Assembly (NCBI RefSeq): GCF_004117055.1
Contig: NZ_CP026363.1
Location: 1,279,001 to 1,343,000 of the forward strand
Direction of reading: 5' to 3'
Length of the DNA: 64,000 bases
Origin: Brevibacillus agri
GTDB lineage: Bacteria; Bacillota; Bacilli; Brevibacillales; Brevibacillaceae
Notes under the pieces: model-generated
What the model saw: the letters and a program-made list of their open reading frames with translations, nothing else
What the model was told of the DNA's origin: nothing
The model's database searches: none
Made by a program: the position numbers and the translations under genes
Shown here: positions 16,521 to 26,141 of the stretch, one piece after another
Layout of the letters: each line of letters begins with the position of its first letter
Numbering within the stretch: the stretch's first letter is position 1

Positions 16521-17716
16521 CGATGAAAAAAAGCGACGTCTACGTAACGGCTGCCGTGCGCACGCCGATTGGCAAGCTGGGAGGCAGTCTGAAGCATACG
16601 CCGATTGATGACCTGACAGCCATCGTGCTGAACGGAGCATTGGCGCAAGCGGGACAAACCGGGGATGCTGTCGATGGCGTCATCATGGGCAATGTCATTT
16701 CGGCGGGGCCGTTTATCAATATTGCTCGCGTAGGTCTGCTCAAAGCAGGGCTGCCCGAGACGATTCCAGGGCTGACGGTGAACCGGGTGTGCGCGTCCGG
16801 GCTGGAAGCGGTCAATCTCGCTGCCCAGTCCATCCAGGCAGGACACAGCCAGGTCATGCTCGCAGGCGGAGTAGAAAATTTGACCCGTTCCCCGTACATC
16901 ATGGAAAAATTCGAGCAGCCGTACCAGCGCGGCGCCCAGGCGCTGATCGAATCGTTTGGCGGGCCGCGCTCGGCGCCTGTGTCGCTTTACGGCGATTTGA
17001 CCATGGGCGATACCGCGGAAAACGTGGCGGAGCAGTTTGGCATCAGCCGCGAGGATCAGGATTTGTTTGCCGCCGAGAGCCAGCGCCGCGCGATCGCCGC
17101 GATTGACGCAGGCTTGTTCAAGGACGAGATCATTCCCGTCCTGTTGCGCGGGAAAAAAGGGGAAGAAACGCTGTTTGACACAGATGAGTTTCCGCGCCGC
17201 GACTCCACGGTCGAGTCGCTTGCGAAGCTGCGCCCTGCCTTTCGCAAAAACGGCAGCGTGACGGCCGGCAACTCCTCAGGGATTAACGATGGCGCGGCGG
17301 CTCTTTTGCTCATGAACGAAGAAATGGTGAAGCGTACAGGAGTCGCTCCGCTTGGGCGAATCGTGCATTTTGCCTGCGCCGGAGTCGATCCGCGCATCAT
17401 GGGCATAGGACCAGTCGCAGCCATCCGCAAGCTGCTTGCCGAAGTCAGCATGACGGTAGAGGACATCGACCTGTTCGAGCTGAACGAAGCGTTTGCCTCC
17501 CAGTCGCTCGCCTGCATGCGCGAGCTGGGGCTTGATCCGGAGAAGACAAATGTAAACGGCGGAGCGATCGCCTTGGGCCATCCGCTCGGCATGAGCGGCG
17601 CCCGGCTGGCAGGCACGATCCTGTACGAGCTGCGCCGCCGCCAGAAAAAATACGGAATCGTCTCGCTGTGCATCGGCGGCGGCCAAGGGCTGGCGACGCT
17701 GGTAGAAGCGCTGTAG
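16517..17716 (+). CDS. Thiolase (acetyl-CoA acyltransferase)
   Basis: The 399-residue thiolase has the nucleophile Cys in [13 protein letters not shown] near residue 90, a second active-site region [16 protein letters not shown] and the terminal CIGGGQGLA. It may cleave 3-oxo-5,6-dehydrosuberyl-CoA or act as a general acetyl-CoA acetyltransferase. It differs from the next gene, which fits 3-oxoadipyl-CoA thiolase better. The start ATG overlaps the previous stop. Confidence 0.92.
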   Translation: MTMKKSDVYVTAAVRTPIGKLGGSLKHTPIDDLTAIVLNGALAQAGQTGDAVDGVIMGNVISAGPFINIARVGLLKAGLPETIPGLTVNRVCASGLEAVNLAAQSIQAGHSQVMLAGGVENLTRSPYIMEKFEQPYQRGAQALIESFGGPRSAPVSLYGDLTMGDTAENVAEQFGISREDQDLFAAESQRRAIAAIDAGLFKDEIIPVLLRGKKGEETLFDTDEFPRRDSTVESLAKLRPAFRKNGSVTAGNSSGINDGAAALLLMNEEMVKRTGVAPLGRIVHFACAGVDPRIMGIGPVAAIRKLLAEVSMTVEDIDLFELNEAFASQSLACMRELGLDPEKTNVNGGAIALGHPLGMSGARLAGTILYELRRRQKKYGIVSLCIGGGQGLATLVEAL

Positions 17717-17752
17717 CAGAAGAGAAGTCCTACTGCATTGGAGGAGTGGAAG

Positions 17753-18952
17753 ATGAAAACAGCGGTCATTATCGATGCTGTGCGGACGCCAATCGGACGG
17801 ATTGGCGGCGCCTTGAAAGAAGTGCGCCCGGATGATCTGGGGGCATTGGTCATTCAAAAGCTGCTGGAACGAAATGACATTGATCCGAAGACGATTGATG
17901 ACGTCATTATGGGCTGCGCCAACCAGGCAGGCGAAGACAACCGCAACGTGGCGCGGATGTCTTTGCTGCTGGCCGGAGTGCCTGTCGAAGTGCCGGGCGT
18001 GACGGTCAACCGCTTGTGCGGCTCCGGCCTGGAAGCTGTCAATCAGAGCGCGAATGCGATCAAGGCAGGCGCAGGTCAGGTGTACATCGCAGGCGGGCTG
18101 GAGAGCATGACGCGCGCTCCGCTGGTGATGATGAAGCCGGGGACTGCTTTTCAGCGCGGCAATCAGCAACTGGTCGACACGACGCTCGGCTGGCGGCTGG
18201 TCAACGATAAAATGAACGAGCTGTACCCGCCGATCAGCCTTGGAGAGACGGCGGAGAAGGTCGCGGAACAGTACGGCATCAGCCGCGAAGCGCAGGACGA
18301 GTTCGCGCTGCGCAGCCAGCAAAACTACGCCACCGCGCTCGCAGAAGGAAAATGGGCGCAGGAGATCGTTCCGGTCGAGCTGAAAGGACGCAAAGGCGAT
18401 GTGACCTTGTTTGACCGCGACGAGCACGCGCGTCCGGAGACGACGATCGAGCAACTGCAAAAGCTGAAACCTGCTTTTCAGGCGAACGGCACGGTCACAG
18501 CGGGCAATTCCAGCGGCTTGAATGACGGGGCGAGCGCCCTGCTCGTCATGGAGCAGGAGGCGGCTTTGGCGGCCGGGCTGAAGCCGCGTGCGCGCATCGT
18601 CGCGTCCGCAGTGGCAGGGGTCGATCCGTCCGTGATGGGCATTGGGCCGGTTCCGGCAACGCGCAAGGCGTTGAAGCAGGCGGGCCTGTCGATTGAGCAA
18701 ATCGAACTGTTCGAATTTAACGAAGCGTTTGCCGCACAAGCAGTAGCCTGCGTGCGCGAGTTGGGGGTCAACCCAGAGCTGGTCAACGTCAACGGCGGAG
18801 CGATTGCGCTGGGCCATCCGCTCGGGGCAAGCGGCGCGCGCATCCTCACGACCTTGCTGTATGAGATGGAGCGCCGTGAAGCCCGCTATGGCCTGGCTGC
18901 GATGTGCATCGGTGTGGGCCAGGGGATTGCGACCATCATTGAGCGCGTATAG
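17753..18952 (+). CDS. paaJ: 3-oxoadipyl-CoA thiolase (PaaJ/PcaF type)
   Basis: This 399-residue thiolase contains [20 protein letters not shown], which is characteristic of 3-oxoadipyl-CoA thiolases, the nucleophile Cys in [28 protein letters not shown] and CIGVGQGIA. PaaJ releases acetyl-CoA twice in the pathway and ends in succinyl-CoA. ATG 17753 is used because GGAGGAG lies at 17740-17746, inside what would be an N-terminal extension from TTG 17738. Confidence 0.93.
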   Translation: MKTAVIIDAVRTPIGRIGGALKEVRPDDLGALVIQKLLERNDIDPKTIDDVIMGCANQAGEDNRNVARMSLLLAGVPVEVPGVTVNRLCGSGLEAVNQSANAIKAGAGQVYIAGGLESMTRAPLVMMKPGTAFQRGNQQLVDTTLGWRLVNDKMNELYPPISLGETAEKVAEQYGISREAQDEFALRSQQNYATALAEGKWAQEIVPVELKGRKGDVTLFDRDEHARPETTIEQLQKLKPAFQANGTVTAGNSSGLNDGASALLVMEQEAALAAGLKPRARIVASAVAGVDPSVMGIGPVPATRKALKQAGLSIEQIELFEFNEAFAAQAVACVRELGVNPELVNVNGGAIALGHPLGASGARILTTLLYEMERREARYGLAAMCIGVGQGIATIIERV

Positions 18953-18982
18953 GCGCTTGCGGGAGACTGGAGGCGAAGGCGT

Positions 18983-19396
18983 GTGAAGGAAGGGCTGCAA
19001 CCGGGGACGACGGCCGAGTTTACGGTGACCGTCACCGAAGACATGCTGCCTAAGTTTGAAGGCGAGGTCGTGCATCCGGTCATGTCGACCGTCAGCATGA
19101 TCTACTACATGGAATGGGCAGGACGCCAGGTGATTTTGCCGTTTTTGGAAGAGGATGAGGAAGGCTCCGGCTTCGCTGTGGACATCCGCCATGTCGGCCC
19201 CGCAGTAGTCGGCCAGACAGTGACGTTCAAGGCGGTTTGCCAGGAAGTGACGAAAAAACGGGTGGTGTGCGAGGTGACAGCGGACACCGCCCGCAATCGC
19301 GTCGGGGTCGGAACGTTTACCCAGGCGATCTTCAACAAGCACGAAATCAGGCAGCGTTTTGAGGCATTGCAAGCCGAAATCAGCGCTGAAAAATAA
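18983..19396 (+). CDS. FlK-like thioesterase of hotdog fold
   Basis: The 137-residue protein resembles the fluoroacetyl-CoA-specific thioesterase (FlK-like) group: GTTAEFTVTVTEDMLPKF, HPVMSTVSMIYYMEWAGRQV and VGVGTFTQAIF. It is the third hotdog thioesterase of this transcription unit and the last gene before paaX. The family removes acyl groups from small or unusual acyl-CoAs, so a detoxifying role is plausible. GTG start behind TGGAGGCGAAGG. Confidence 0.8.
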   Translation: MKEGLQPGTTAEFTVTVTEDMLPKFEGEVVHPVMSTVSMIYYMEWAGRQVILPFLEEDEEGSGFAVDIRHVGPAVVGQTVTFKAVCQEVTKKRVVCEVTADTARNRVGVGTFTQAIFNKHEIRQRFEALQAEISAEK

Positions 19397-19411
19397 ATCA
19401 TCCAGAATAAA

Positions 19412-19440
19412 TTGACTCTTTTAAAATGTTTTAATATAAT
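19412..19440 (+). promoter_or_regulatory. Promoter of paaX
   Basis: TTGACT (19412-19417) and TATAAT (19435-19440) have a 17-base spacer. The operator-like site B starts at the next base. Confidence 0.82.
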
Positions 19441-19475
19441 TGCGTTAAAATAACGTAATATCATTTTGTCGTCAT
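19441..19475 (+). promoter_or_regulatory. Shared CGTTA/TAACG operator, site B
   Basis: CGTTA-AAA-TAACG lies at 19443-19455 and is followed by TAATATCATT. It covers the predicted transcription start of paaX, which suggests autorepression. It is almost identical to site A at 9771. Confidence 0.65.
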
Positions 19476-19561
19476 ACTCTCAATCGATTCACGCACTCAC
19501 TAGAGAATATGGTACAATTTCACAGCGAATAGGTATGAATCGATCTGGGGGTTGAAGAAAC

Positions 19562-20389
19562 GTGAAGCCACAATCCATGCTTTTTACGATTTACGGGGAA
19601 TACGTCCGTCATTACGGGAGCGAAATCTGGATCGGCAGCCTGACGCGGCTCATGGGAGAGTTCGGCCTGTCCGAGCCTGCTGTTCGCGCAGCGATCTCCC
19701 GGATGCTCCGCCAGGGCTGGCTGGAGTCGAGAAAAGTAGGCAACAAGAGCTATTATTCGGTATCCGAGCGTGGGAAAAAACGGCTGGAGGAAGCGGCGGC
19801 CCGCATTTATAAAGTCGAGACAGACGTGTGGGATGGCAAGTGGTGCATTGCCAGCTACAACATACCGGAGGAGCGCCGCGCTCTGCGCGACCAACTGCGC
19901 AAGGAACTGGGCTGGATGGGCTTCGGGATGCTGACGACGAGCACGTGGATCAGCCCGAACGACCTCGCCGACCGGGTAAAAGAACTGACCGAGTCGCACG
20001 AGATCACGGAGCACGTCGAAATTTTCAGCGCAGGGCACCTGGGCTGGAGCGATCCCAAGCAGTTGGTGCAGAAGTGCTGGAACATCGACGAGATCAACGC
20101 GAAGTACAAAGAATTTATTGATACGTATCGCGAGCAGTTCGAGCAGCTATCCGCGAAGATCAGCAGCGGCGAGGAAGTAGCCGACAGCCATTGCTTCGTG
20201 GAAAAGACCAAGCTCGTCCATGAATATCGCAAATTTTTGTTTATCGACCCGGACTTGCCGCAGGAACTGCTGCCGGATCTGTGGCTGGGCAAAGAAGCGG
20301 ATCAATTGTTCCAAAACTATTATCAACTTTTGAATCCAGGGGCAGTTCGATTCTTCGAGACGGTGTATGAAGCTGCACCCGTACATTAG
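19562..20389 (+). CDS. paaX: PaaX-type phenylacetate repressor
   Basis: The 275-residue regulator has the PaaX layout. An N-terminal winged helix (LFTIYGEYVRHYGSEIWIGS, EPAVRAAISRMLRQGWLES) is followed by a middle domain (YNIPEERRALRDQLRKELGW) and a C-terminal PaaX_C domain (YRKFLFIDPDLPQELLP). PaaX represses paa promoters and is released by phenylacetyl-CoA. The GTG start follows GGGGTTGAAG. It is monocistronic between its own promoter/operator and a strong terminator. Confidence 0.93.
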   Translation: MKPQSMLFTIYGEYVRHYGSEIWIGSLTRLMGEFGLSEPAVRAAISRMLRQGWLESRKVGNKSYYSVSERGKKRLEEAAARIYKVETDVWDGKWCIASYNIPEERRALRDQLRKELGWMGFGMLTTSTWISPNDLADRVKELTESHEITEHVEIFSAGHLGWSDPKQLVQKCWNIDEINAKYKEFIDTYREQFEQLSAKISSGEEVADSHCFVEKTKLVHEYRKFLFIDPDLPQELLPDLWLGKEADQLFQNYYQLLNPGAVRFFETVYEAAPVH

Positions 20390-20400
20390 GCGGTTGCTAC

Positions 20401-20440
20401 GAAGAAAGCGCCCTAGTCAATATGCTAGGGCATTTCTTCT
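20401..20440 (+). terminator. Terminator after paaX
   Basis: GAAGAAA and GCCCTAG (20401-20416) pair with CTAGGGC and TTTCTTC (20425-20439); only a two-base/one-base internal loop interrupts the stem. It should work in both directions. Confidence 0.8.
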
Positions 20441-20464
20441 GCAATAATATTTCCAATAAATAAA

Positions 20465-20479
20465 ATGTAAGCGTTTTAG
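20465..20479 (+). promoter_or_regulatory. Candidate cre (CcpA) site before liv operon
   Basis: ATGTAAGCGTTTTAG matches 13 of 15 positions of WTGNAANCGNWNNCW. It lies 48 bases upstream of the livH ATG. No clear sigma-A promoter is seen around it, so the assignment is tentative. Confidence 0.35.
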
Positions 20480-20526
20480 ATGGTAGTTTTGTTCGGACGC
20501 GATACAAAAGGGGGTACAGCACGAAT

Positions 20527-21405
20527 ATGACGGAACTGTTGCAGTATGTCGCAAACGGCCTCGTCAGCGGCGGTATTTATGCGATCGTCGCGGTAGGGTT
20601 CATCACGATTTACAACGTGAGCAAAGTCATTAATCTCGCACAGGGAGAATTTTTGATGCTGGGCGGAATGGTGACGGTTGCCTTGATCGGGATGAATCTG
20701 CCGTACGGATTAGCAGCGCTGCTCGCCATCATAGCAGTGACGGCAATCGGCATCATCATGCAGAAGTATGTCATCGCTTATGTGAAAAAGGCCAGTCCTA
20801 TTAGTTTGATAATTTTGACAATAGGCATTTCCACTTTGATTCGAGGCATCGCCAGCTTTATATGGGGCAAGGATGCATTTGCGCTGGAGCCGATCACGAG
20901 CAACGAGCCGATCTCGTTCGGGGGCGTGACGATTGCTACGCAAAGCGTGTGGATTTTGGCCGCTGTCCTTATTATTCTGTTTCTTCTCTGGTACTTGATG
21001 GATAAGACGATTTTGGGGAAAAAGATCAACGCCTGTTCGGTCAATCCGATGGCTGCCCGCCTGATGGGGATTTCACCCACGAAGATGAGCATGCTCGCCT
21101 TCGCAATCAGCGGAGCCACCGGAGCGATTGCCGGAATCGTGATTGCCCCGCTTAGCGTGACCTCCTACGACATCGGGGTGCTGCTCGGAATCAAAGGATT
21201 CTCCGCAGCCATTCTGGGCGGTCTGGGCAATCCGCTCGGTGCAGCGGTTGCCGCCTTTTTGCTCGGCATCGTCGAGTCGCTCGGAGCAGGCTACGTCAGC
21301 TCCGGGATGAAGGACGCGATCGCGTTTCTCGTTCTGATCGGCATGCTGCTGGTGAAGCCATCCGGCCTCTTTGGAGAACGCAGCGTAGGAAAAGGAGGGC
21401 TGTAG
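20527..21405 (+). CDS. LIV-type ABC transporter permease, LivH family
   Basis: The 292-residue membrane protein has the LivH pattern: LVSGGIYAIVAVGFITIYNV, INLAQGEFLMLGG and GATGAIAGIVIAPL, ending GLFGERSVGKGGL. With LivM it forms the channel of a branched-chain amino acid-type importer. AAAGGGGGT lies upstream. Its location inside the phenylacetate block suggests that the cargo is phenylacetate or a related aromatic acid, as for other HAAT transporters in aromatic gene clusters. That is inference. Confidence 0.93.
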   Translation: MTELLQYVANGLVSGGIYAIVAVGFITIYNVSKVINLAQGEFLMLGGMVTVALIGMNLPYGLAALLAIIAVTAIGIIMQKYVIAYVKKASPISLIILTIGISTLIRGIASFIWGKDAFALEPITSNEPISFGGVTIATQSVWILAAVLIILFLLWYLMDKTILGKKINACSVNPMAARLMGISPTKMSMLAFAISGATGAIAGIVIAPLSVTSYDIGVLLGIKGFSAAILGGLGNPLGAAVAAFLLGIVESLGAGYVSSGMKDAIAFLVLIGMLLVKPSGLFGERSVGKGGL

Positions 21406-22434
21406 ATGAAGCGGTTGTTGACGAAATGGGGAAAAGGCTTCGGCATTTATCTCGCCTTGATGGTGGTGTTCCCGTTCGTGATGCCGGATGAGTATTACCG
21501 CTCCGTCGGGATTATTATCGGGCTGCATGCTATCGTGACGATCGGGCTTTGTCTGGTGATGGGGCTTGCCGGACAGATTTCGCTCGGACAAGCAGCCTTC
21601 TGGGGAATCGGTGCATACACGTCCGCCGTTTTGACCACGAAGTACGGCCTGTCGCCGCTCGTCGGCCTCGTCGCCTCCGCAATCATTCCCGGCCTGTTCG
21701 CCTTTATTCTCGGCAGGGCGATCGCCGGGCTGCAAGGCTACTACCTCGCCATGGCGACCTTGGCCTTTGGCTACATCGTCCAGATCGGCATTACCGAGTG
21801 GGAGCCGGTCACTGGCGGGGCGAGCGGGATGATTAGCATTCCGCAGGTGCCGCTGTTCGGCGGCAGCGAGCTGTCCATGTACTACCTGATCTGGGCGATC
21901 GTCACCTGTGTGCTGTTATTCTCGCTCAACCTTATGCATTCGCGGGTCGGCAGAGCTTTTCGCGCGATTCACAAAAGCGAGATTGCCGCAACCTCGATGG
22001 GCGTTGACGTGCGCAAGTTCAAGCTGAACGCCTTCGTGGTCAGCGGGATGTTCGCCGGAATTTCCGGCGGCTTGTACGCCCACTACATGGGGATTCTCGA
22101 TCCGCAGCCGTTCGGACTGCACGAATCGATCAAATTTCTCACCATGGTCGTCATCGGGGGGATGACGAGTATATGGGGGGCGCTGATCGGCACCGTACTG
22201 ATCGGCTTTATCAGCGAAGGATTGATTCTGCTCAGCGAAGTCATTCCAGGCTTGCAGGGCGACGTCGATACGATCGTCTTCGGCGGCATCCTCGTCTTGA
22301 TCGTCATGTTCATGCCAGAGGGACTTGTGCCGCGGATTCGTTCCGCCTATGAAAAAGCGCAAGCGAAAAAGGCAAAAGAACTGGCCGCGAAGACGCAGTC
22401 TGGCGAGCGGGTAGAAAGGAAGGCGGCAACATGA
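21406..22434 (+). CDS. LIV-type ABC transporter permease, LivM family
   Basis: A 342-residue permease with VMGLAGQISLGQAAFWGIGA, EPVTGGASGMISIP and VIGGMTSIWGALIGT, all typical of LivM. The C-terminus is long and lysine-rich (YEKAQAKKAKELAAK). Its ATG follows the livH-type stop without a gap, with AAAAGGAGGG just upstream. The stop overlaps the next ATG. Confidence 0.93.
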   Translation: MKRLLTKWGKGFGIYLALMVVFPFVMPDEYYRSVGIIIGLHAIVTIGLCLVMGLAGQISLGQAAFWGIGAYTSAVLTTKYGLSPLVGLVASAIIPGLFAFILGRAIAGLQGYYLAMATLAFGYIVQIGITEWEPVTGGASGMISIPQVPLFGGSELSMYYLIWAIVTCVLLFSLNLMHSRVGRAFRAIHKSEIAATSMGVDVRKFKLNAFVVSGMFAGISGGLYAHYMGILDPQPFGLHESIKFLTMVVIGGMTSIWGALIGTVLIGFISEGLILLSEVIPGLQGDVDTIVFGGILVLIVMFMPEGLVPRIRSAYEKAQAKKAKELAAKTQSGERVERKAAT

Positions 22435-23198
22435 CAACTCTGTTGGAAGTGCAGGAGCTGTCCCGCGATTTTGGCGGGGTACGAGCTGTCAACCAGGTGA
22501 ACTTTCAAGTGCGGGAAGGCGAGATTTTGGCGCTGATCGGCCCGAACGGCGCGGGGAAAAGCACCGTGCTGAACATGGTGTCGGGCGTCATTCCTCCCTC
22601 CGAAGGCGAGATTCGCTTCCAGAGCAAGCCGATGACGCGAGTCCCCGGCTACGAATACGCCGGATTGGGGATCACCCGCACGTTTCAAAACCTCCAGACG
22701 TTTGACGATATGACCGTACTCGAAAACGTCATGGTCGGGATGCATACGAAGACGCGCTCCAGCCTGTTTGCCTGCGGCATGAACCTCGGCAGCGCGAAAA
22801 GAGAAGAGAAAATGATGGAACAAAAGGCGCACGCCTGGCTCGGGCGTGTCGGACTGGCGCCGGAATCCCAGCAGCTTGCGGGAAGCTTGCCGTACGGAAA
22901 GCTGAGGCTGATGGAGATTGCCCGGGCGATGGTCGCCGGACCGAAGCTGCTCTTGCTCGACGAGCCGGCGGCAGGCCTGAACCATACCGAGACGGCGGAG
23001 ATGAGCCGGATGTTTTGCGAGATTCGCGACAGCGGCACGGCGATTTTGCTGGTAGAGCATGACATGGACATGATTATGACGATCGCAGACCGCATCGTCG
23101 TTCTCGATCAGGGCACGAAAATTGCGGAAGGAACCCCGCGCGAAATCCAGGAGAACCCGCGCGTCATCGCGGCCTATTTGGGAACGGAAGAAGAGTAG
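22431..23198 (+). CDS. LIV-type ABC transporter ATPase, LivG family
   Basis: The 255-residue ATPase has Walker A GPNGAGKST, the LivG-type TRTFQNLQTF (Q-loop), the signature region GSLPYGKLRLMEIAR, Walker B LLLLDEPAAGLN and the H-loop EHDMDMI. It couples ATP hydrolysis to import together with the LivF-type subunit encoded next. Confidence 0.93.
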   Translation: MTTLLEVQELSRDFGGVRAVNQVNFQVREGEILALIGPNGAGKSTVLNMVSGVIPPSEGEIRFQSKPMTRVPGYEYAGLGITRTFQNLQTFDDMTVLENVMVGMHTKTRSSLFACGMNLGSAKREEKMMEQKAHAWLGRVGLAPESQQLAGSLPYGKLRLMEIARAMVAGPKLLLLDEPAAGLNHTETAEMSRMFCEIRDSGTAILLVEHDMDMIMTIADRIVVLDQGTKIAEGTPREIQENPRVIAAYLGTEEE

Positions 23199-23209
23199 GG
23201 GGAAAACAG

Positions 23210-23953
23210 ATGGAGAAAGCGATTTTAAAAGTGGACAACATCACGGCTCGCTACGGTCCCGTAGAAGTGTTGCACGGCATTACGATGCAAGTCAACGAAG
23301 GGGAGATCGTCTCGCTGCTCGGCGCAAACGGCGCAGGCAAAACGACGTTGTTGAACTGCATCTGCGGGCTGCACAGCGCGAAGGAAGGGAAAATCTGGTT
23401 CCGCGATACAGACATTACGGGGATTCCGGCCGAGCTTGTGGTGCCGCGCGGGATGGCGCACGTGCCGGAGCGCAGGCAAATTTTTTCCACGCTGACCGTA
23501 GAGGACAACTTGTGGCTCGGCGCTTCTCATCGCATGCCGAAGACGAGCAAAAAAGAAATCGCCAAAGAAATGCAGACAGTTTACGAGCGCTTTCCGATCC
23601 TGGCGGAGCGGAAGTGGCAACTAGGGGGAACGCTTTCAGGGGGGCAGCAGCAAATGCTTGCGATTGGCCGGGCGCTTTTATCCAGACCGCAGCTTTTGCT
23701 GCTGGACGAGCCGTCGCTTGGCCTCGCTCCGCTGATTGCCAAGGAAATTTTGACGATCGTGCAGGAGATTCGCTCCCAGTGGGGCACGACGGTGTTGCTG
23801 GTCGAGCAAAACGCTCGCGCTGCGCTGGCCATCTCCGACAGAGCCTACGTCCTGAGTACGGGAGAGGTCATGCTCGAAGGCAGCGCTGAAGAGATCAGTA
23901 ACGATCCGCGAGTGCAATCTGCTTATTTGGGTCACTCCCATCAGGCAGTTTGA
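23210..23953 (+). CDS. LIV-type ABC transporter ATPase, LivF family
   Basis: The 247-residue ATPase has Walker A GANGAGKTT, HVPERRQIFSTLTVEDNL (LivF pattern), signature LSGGQQQMLAIGRAL, Walker B LLLLDEPSLGLAP and VLLVEQNARAAL. It forms a heterodimer with the preceding ATPase. Eleven bases separate the two genes. Confidence 0.93.
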   Translation: MEKAILKVDNITARYGPVEVLHGITMQVNEGEIVSLLGANGAGKTTLLNCICGLHSAKEGKIWFRDTDITGIPAELVVPRGMAHVPERRQIFSTLTVEDNLWLGASHRMPKTSKKEIAKEMQTVYERFPILAERKWQLGGTLSGGQQQMLAIGRALLSRPQLLLLDEPSLGLAPLIAKEILTIVQEIRSQWGTTVLLVEQNARAALAISDRAYVLSTGEVMLEGSAEEISNDPRVQSAYLGHSHQAV

Positions 23954-23989
23954 CATTATAGAAGATAGATAATCGAAGGGGGTTTTACG

Positions 23990-25189
23990 ATGAAAAAACG
24001 AACGTTTGGCAAGTGGCTGTACCCGGTTGCGATTGCTTCTCTCGTCATGCTCAGCGCCTGTGGCGGCGGCGGGCAGCAAGCACAACAATCCGGCGGCGGG
24101 CAGACTGCAGCGACAGAGAGCAAAGAACCGATCAAGGTAGGGGCGATTTTCTCCCTGACTGGTCCGAACAGCCCGCTCGGCGTACCGGAAAAGCAGGCAG
24201 TTGAGCTGTTGGTCAAGGAAATCAACGGAGCAGGCGGTGTGGATGGCCGTCCGGTAGAGGTTGTGTTCGAAGACGACAAGTCGGATAACACCGAAGCGGT
24301 CAAAGCGATCAAGAAGCTCGTTTCCAAAGAAAAAGTAGTCGCTGTGCTCGGCTCGTCCGGCAGCGGCCCTTCCCTGGGGATGGCGGAGTTTGCCGCAGCC
24401 GAGAAGCTGCCGCTGATCTCGATGGCAGCCGCGGACCAGATTACCAACCCTGTGCGCGCAGGCATTTTCAAAACACCGCATACCGATGTGCACGGCACGA
24501 AGCGCATTTTTAAATATTTGAAAGAAAAAGGCATTACGAAAATCGCAACGCTCAACGACAGCAATCCGTACGGTAGCGGCTGGACGACCCAACTGCAAAA
24601 ATACGCGCCGGAGTACGGCATTACGATTGTGGCAGAAGAGAAGTACGGGACGAAGGACCCGTCCATGAGCTCCCAGTTGACCAAAATCAAAGGCACGGAT
24701 GCACAGGCGCTGATCGTGGCAGGTACCAACCCTGGCCCGGCGACGATTGTGAAGGAAGCGAAGCAGTTGAACCTCGGCATTCCGATCATCAGCAGCCACG
24801 GGTCGGCGAACAGCAAGTTTCTTGAGCTGGTTGGCGACGCGGGCGAAGGCGTCCTGATGGTAGCGGGCAAGCTGCTCGTGCCCGATCAGGTCGATGCGAA
24901 CGACCCGCAAGCGGCTATCATCAAAAAATTCACAGAAGGCTACCAGACGGCGTACAACACGCAGCCGGACGGCTTTGCCGGATACGGCTACGACGGCTTG
25001 AACCTGCTCGTGGAAGGCTTGAAGCAGGCAGGCGGCGATGCTTCCAAGCTGGGTGAAGTTCTGGAAAAAGTGAAGTACGTAGGCGTTACCGGGGAATTTA
25101 CGTTCTCGGCAGAAGATCACAACGGCCTGACGGAAGATAGCATGATTATGGTCGAAGTGAAGGATGGCAAATTCCAGATTGTAAAGTAG
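23990..25189 (+). CDS. LIV-type substrate-binding lipoprotein
   Basis: This 399-residue lipoprotein (lipobox LSAC, Cys at about residue 24) is followed by a low-complexity Gly/Gln linker and a type-1 periplasmic-binding fold: IKVGAIFSLTGPNSPLGVPE, INGAGGVDGRPVEVVFEDDK and VVAVLGSSGSGPSLGMAEFA. The binding residue pattern (Ser/Ser after VLGSS) is as in HAAT receptors. It should capture the solute outside the membrane for the four preceding proteins. GAAGGGGGT precedes the ATG. Confidence 0.92.
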   Translation: MKKRTFGKWLYPVAIASLVMLSACGGGGQQAQQSGGGQTAATESKEPIKVGAIFSLTGPNSPLGVPEKQAVELLVKEINGAGGVDGRPVEVVFEDDKSDNTEAVKAIKKLVSKEKVVAVLGSSGSGPSLGMAEFAAAEKLPLISMAAADQITNPVRAGIFKTPHTDVHGTKRIFKYLKEKGITKIATLNDSNPYGSGWTTQLQKYAPEYGITIVAEEKYGTKDPSMSSQLTKIKGTDAQALIVAGTNPGPATIVKEAKQLNLGIPIISSHGSANSKFLELVGDAGEGVLMVAGKLLVPDQVDANDPQAAIIKKFTEGYQTAYNTQPDGFAGYGYDGLNLLVEGLKQAGGDASKLGEVLEKVKYVGVTGEFTFSAEDHNGLTEDSMIMVEVKDGKFQIVK

Positions 25190-25291
25190 CAAAATCGATG
25201 AGGCAGTAGGAGACGATGGCTGTTCTTTCCGCAGACTTGACGATGGCGGGGAGAATAGCCGTTTTCGTCCCCGCGCCAGGAGGGAAGAAAC

Positions 25292-26119
25292 ATGTCGCAG
25301 CTTTTAAACAGCTTGCTTACGGTCGCGCCCATTTTGCAAAAAGCGTTTTTGTTCGATTGCATGGTCGGGGTCACCGACCGGGAAAAATTTCTCGCCTACT
25401 ATCCGGCCCAAGGGCTGAATCTCGGGATCAAAACAGGGGACCCGCTGCGTCCGGGCAGCATCAATGCGATGGCGATTGCAGAAAACAAGCGGGTCGTGAA
25501 GAAGATCTCCAAGGAAATTTACGGCATTCCGTACATAGCAGTCGGCTATCCCATCGTCGAAAAGGGACAAGTGGTGGGCTGCCTGGCAACTGGCGTAACG
25601 ACTGACCAGGAAGACCGTTTGCGCAACCTGGCGGAAAATTTGACGAGCGCGCTGGAAAACATCGCCCTGCATACCGAGAGCCTGGCGAAAGACGCGGAAA
25701 ATCTGGCGCAGGCCAGCCACACGCTGAGCGACGCAGCGAGCCAGATGGAAGTGAAGATCGCGGAGACGACGCAAATCAACGAGCTGATTCGCAACATTTC
25801 CACCCGTTCGAACGTGCTTGGCTTGAATGCCGTGCTGGAAGCAGCGCGTGCCGGAGCGGCCGGGCGGGGCTTTTCCGTCGTCGCAGAGGAGATTCGCCAG
25901 CTCTCGCAAACGACTTCGACGTCGGCGAAGGATATTTTTCGCATTTTGGCTGAGATGAACGAACTCGTCGCCACAGTGTCCGGGGAGATGGAAAAGACGC
26001 TGAACCACAGCCTGCAGCAGTCTACGCGCATACAGGAGCTGGATGCGGTCATGCAGGAGCTGCGGCATATGGCAGAGCAGTTGAAGAAGGCGGCTGCCCT
26101 GTCCGGACGGCTGGAATGA
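25292..26119 (+). CDS. Soluble methyl-accepting chemotaxis-like sensor
   Basis: A 275-residue protein with no transmembrane segment. The first ~115 residues form a small sensor domain ([50 protein letters not shown]). The rest is a short coiled-coil signalling module with the MCP hairpin region [20 protein letters not shown] and [18 protein letters not shown]. It resembles soluble YfmS-like receptors of Bacillus. It lies between the LIV transporter and paaA and has CAGGAGGG upstream, so it may report intracellular phenylacetate or phenylacetyl-CoA to the chemotaxis system. The ligand is a guess. Confidence 0.85.
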   Translation: MSQLLNSLLTVAPILQKAFLFDCMVGVTDREKFLAYYPAQGLNLGIKTGDPLRPGSINAMAIAENKRVVKKISKEIYGIPYIAVGYPIVEKGQVVGCLATGVTTDQEDRLRNLAENLTSALENIALHTESLAKDAENLAQASHTLSDAASQMEVKIAETTQINELIRNISTRSNVLGLNAVLEAARAGAAGRGFSVVAEEIRQLSQTTSTSAKDIFRILAEMNELVATVSGEMEKTLNHSLQQSTRIQELDAVMQELRHMAEQLKKAAALSGRLE

Positions 26120-26141
26120 GCTGGTTCACGACGGAAGCGTA

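Noticed and set aside
25216-25605. 129-codon forward frame starting before the chemoreceptor
   Set aside because: Its ATG is only three bases from the AGGAG and it mostly overlaps the well-supported chemoreceptor in another frame.
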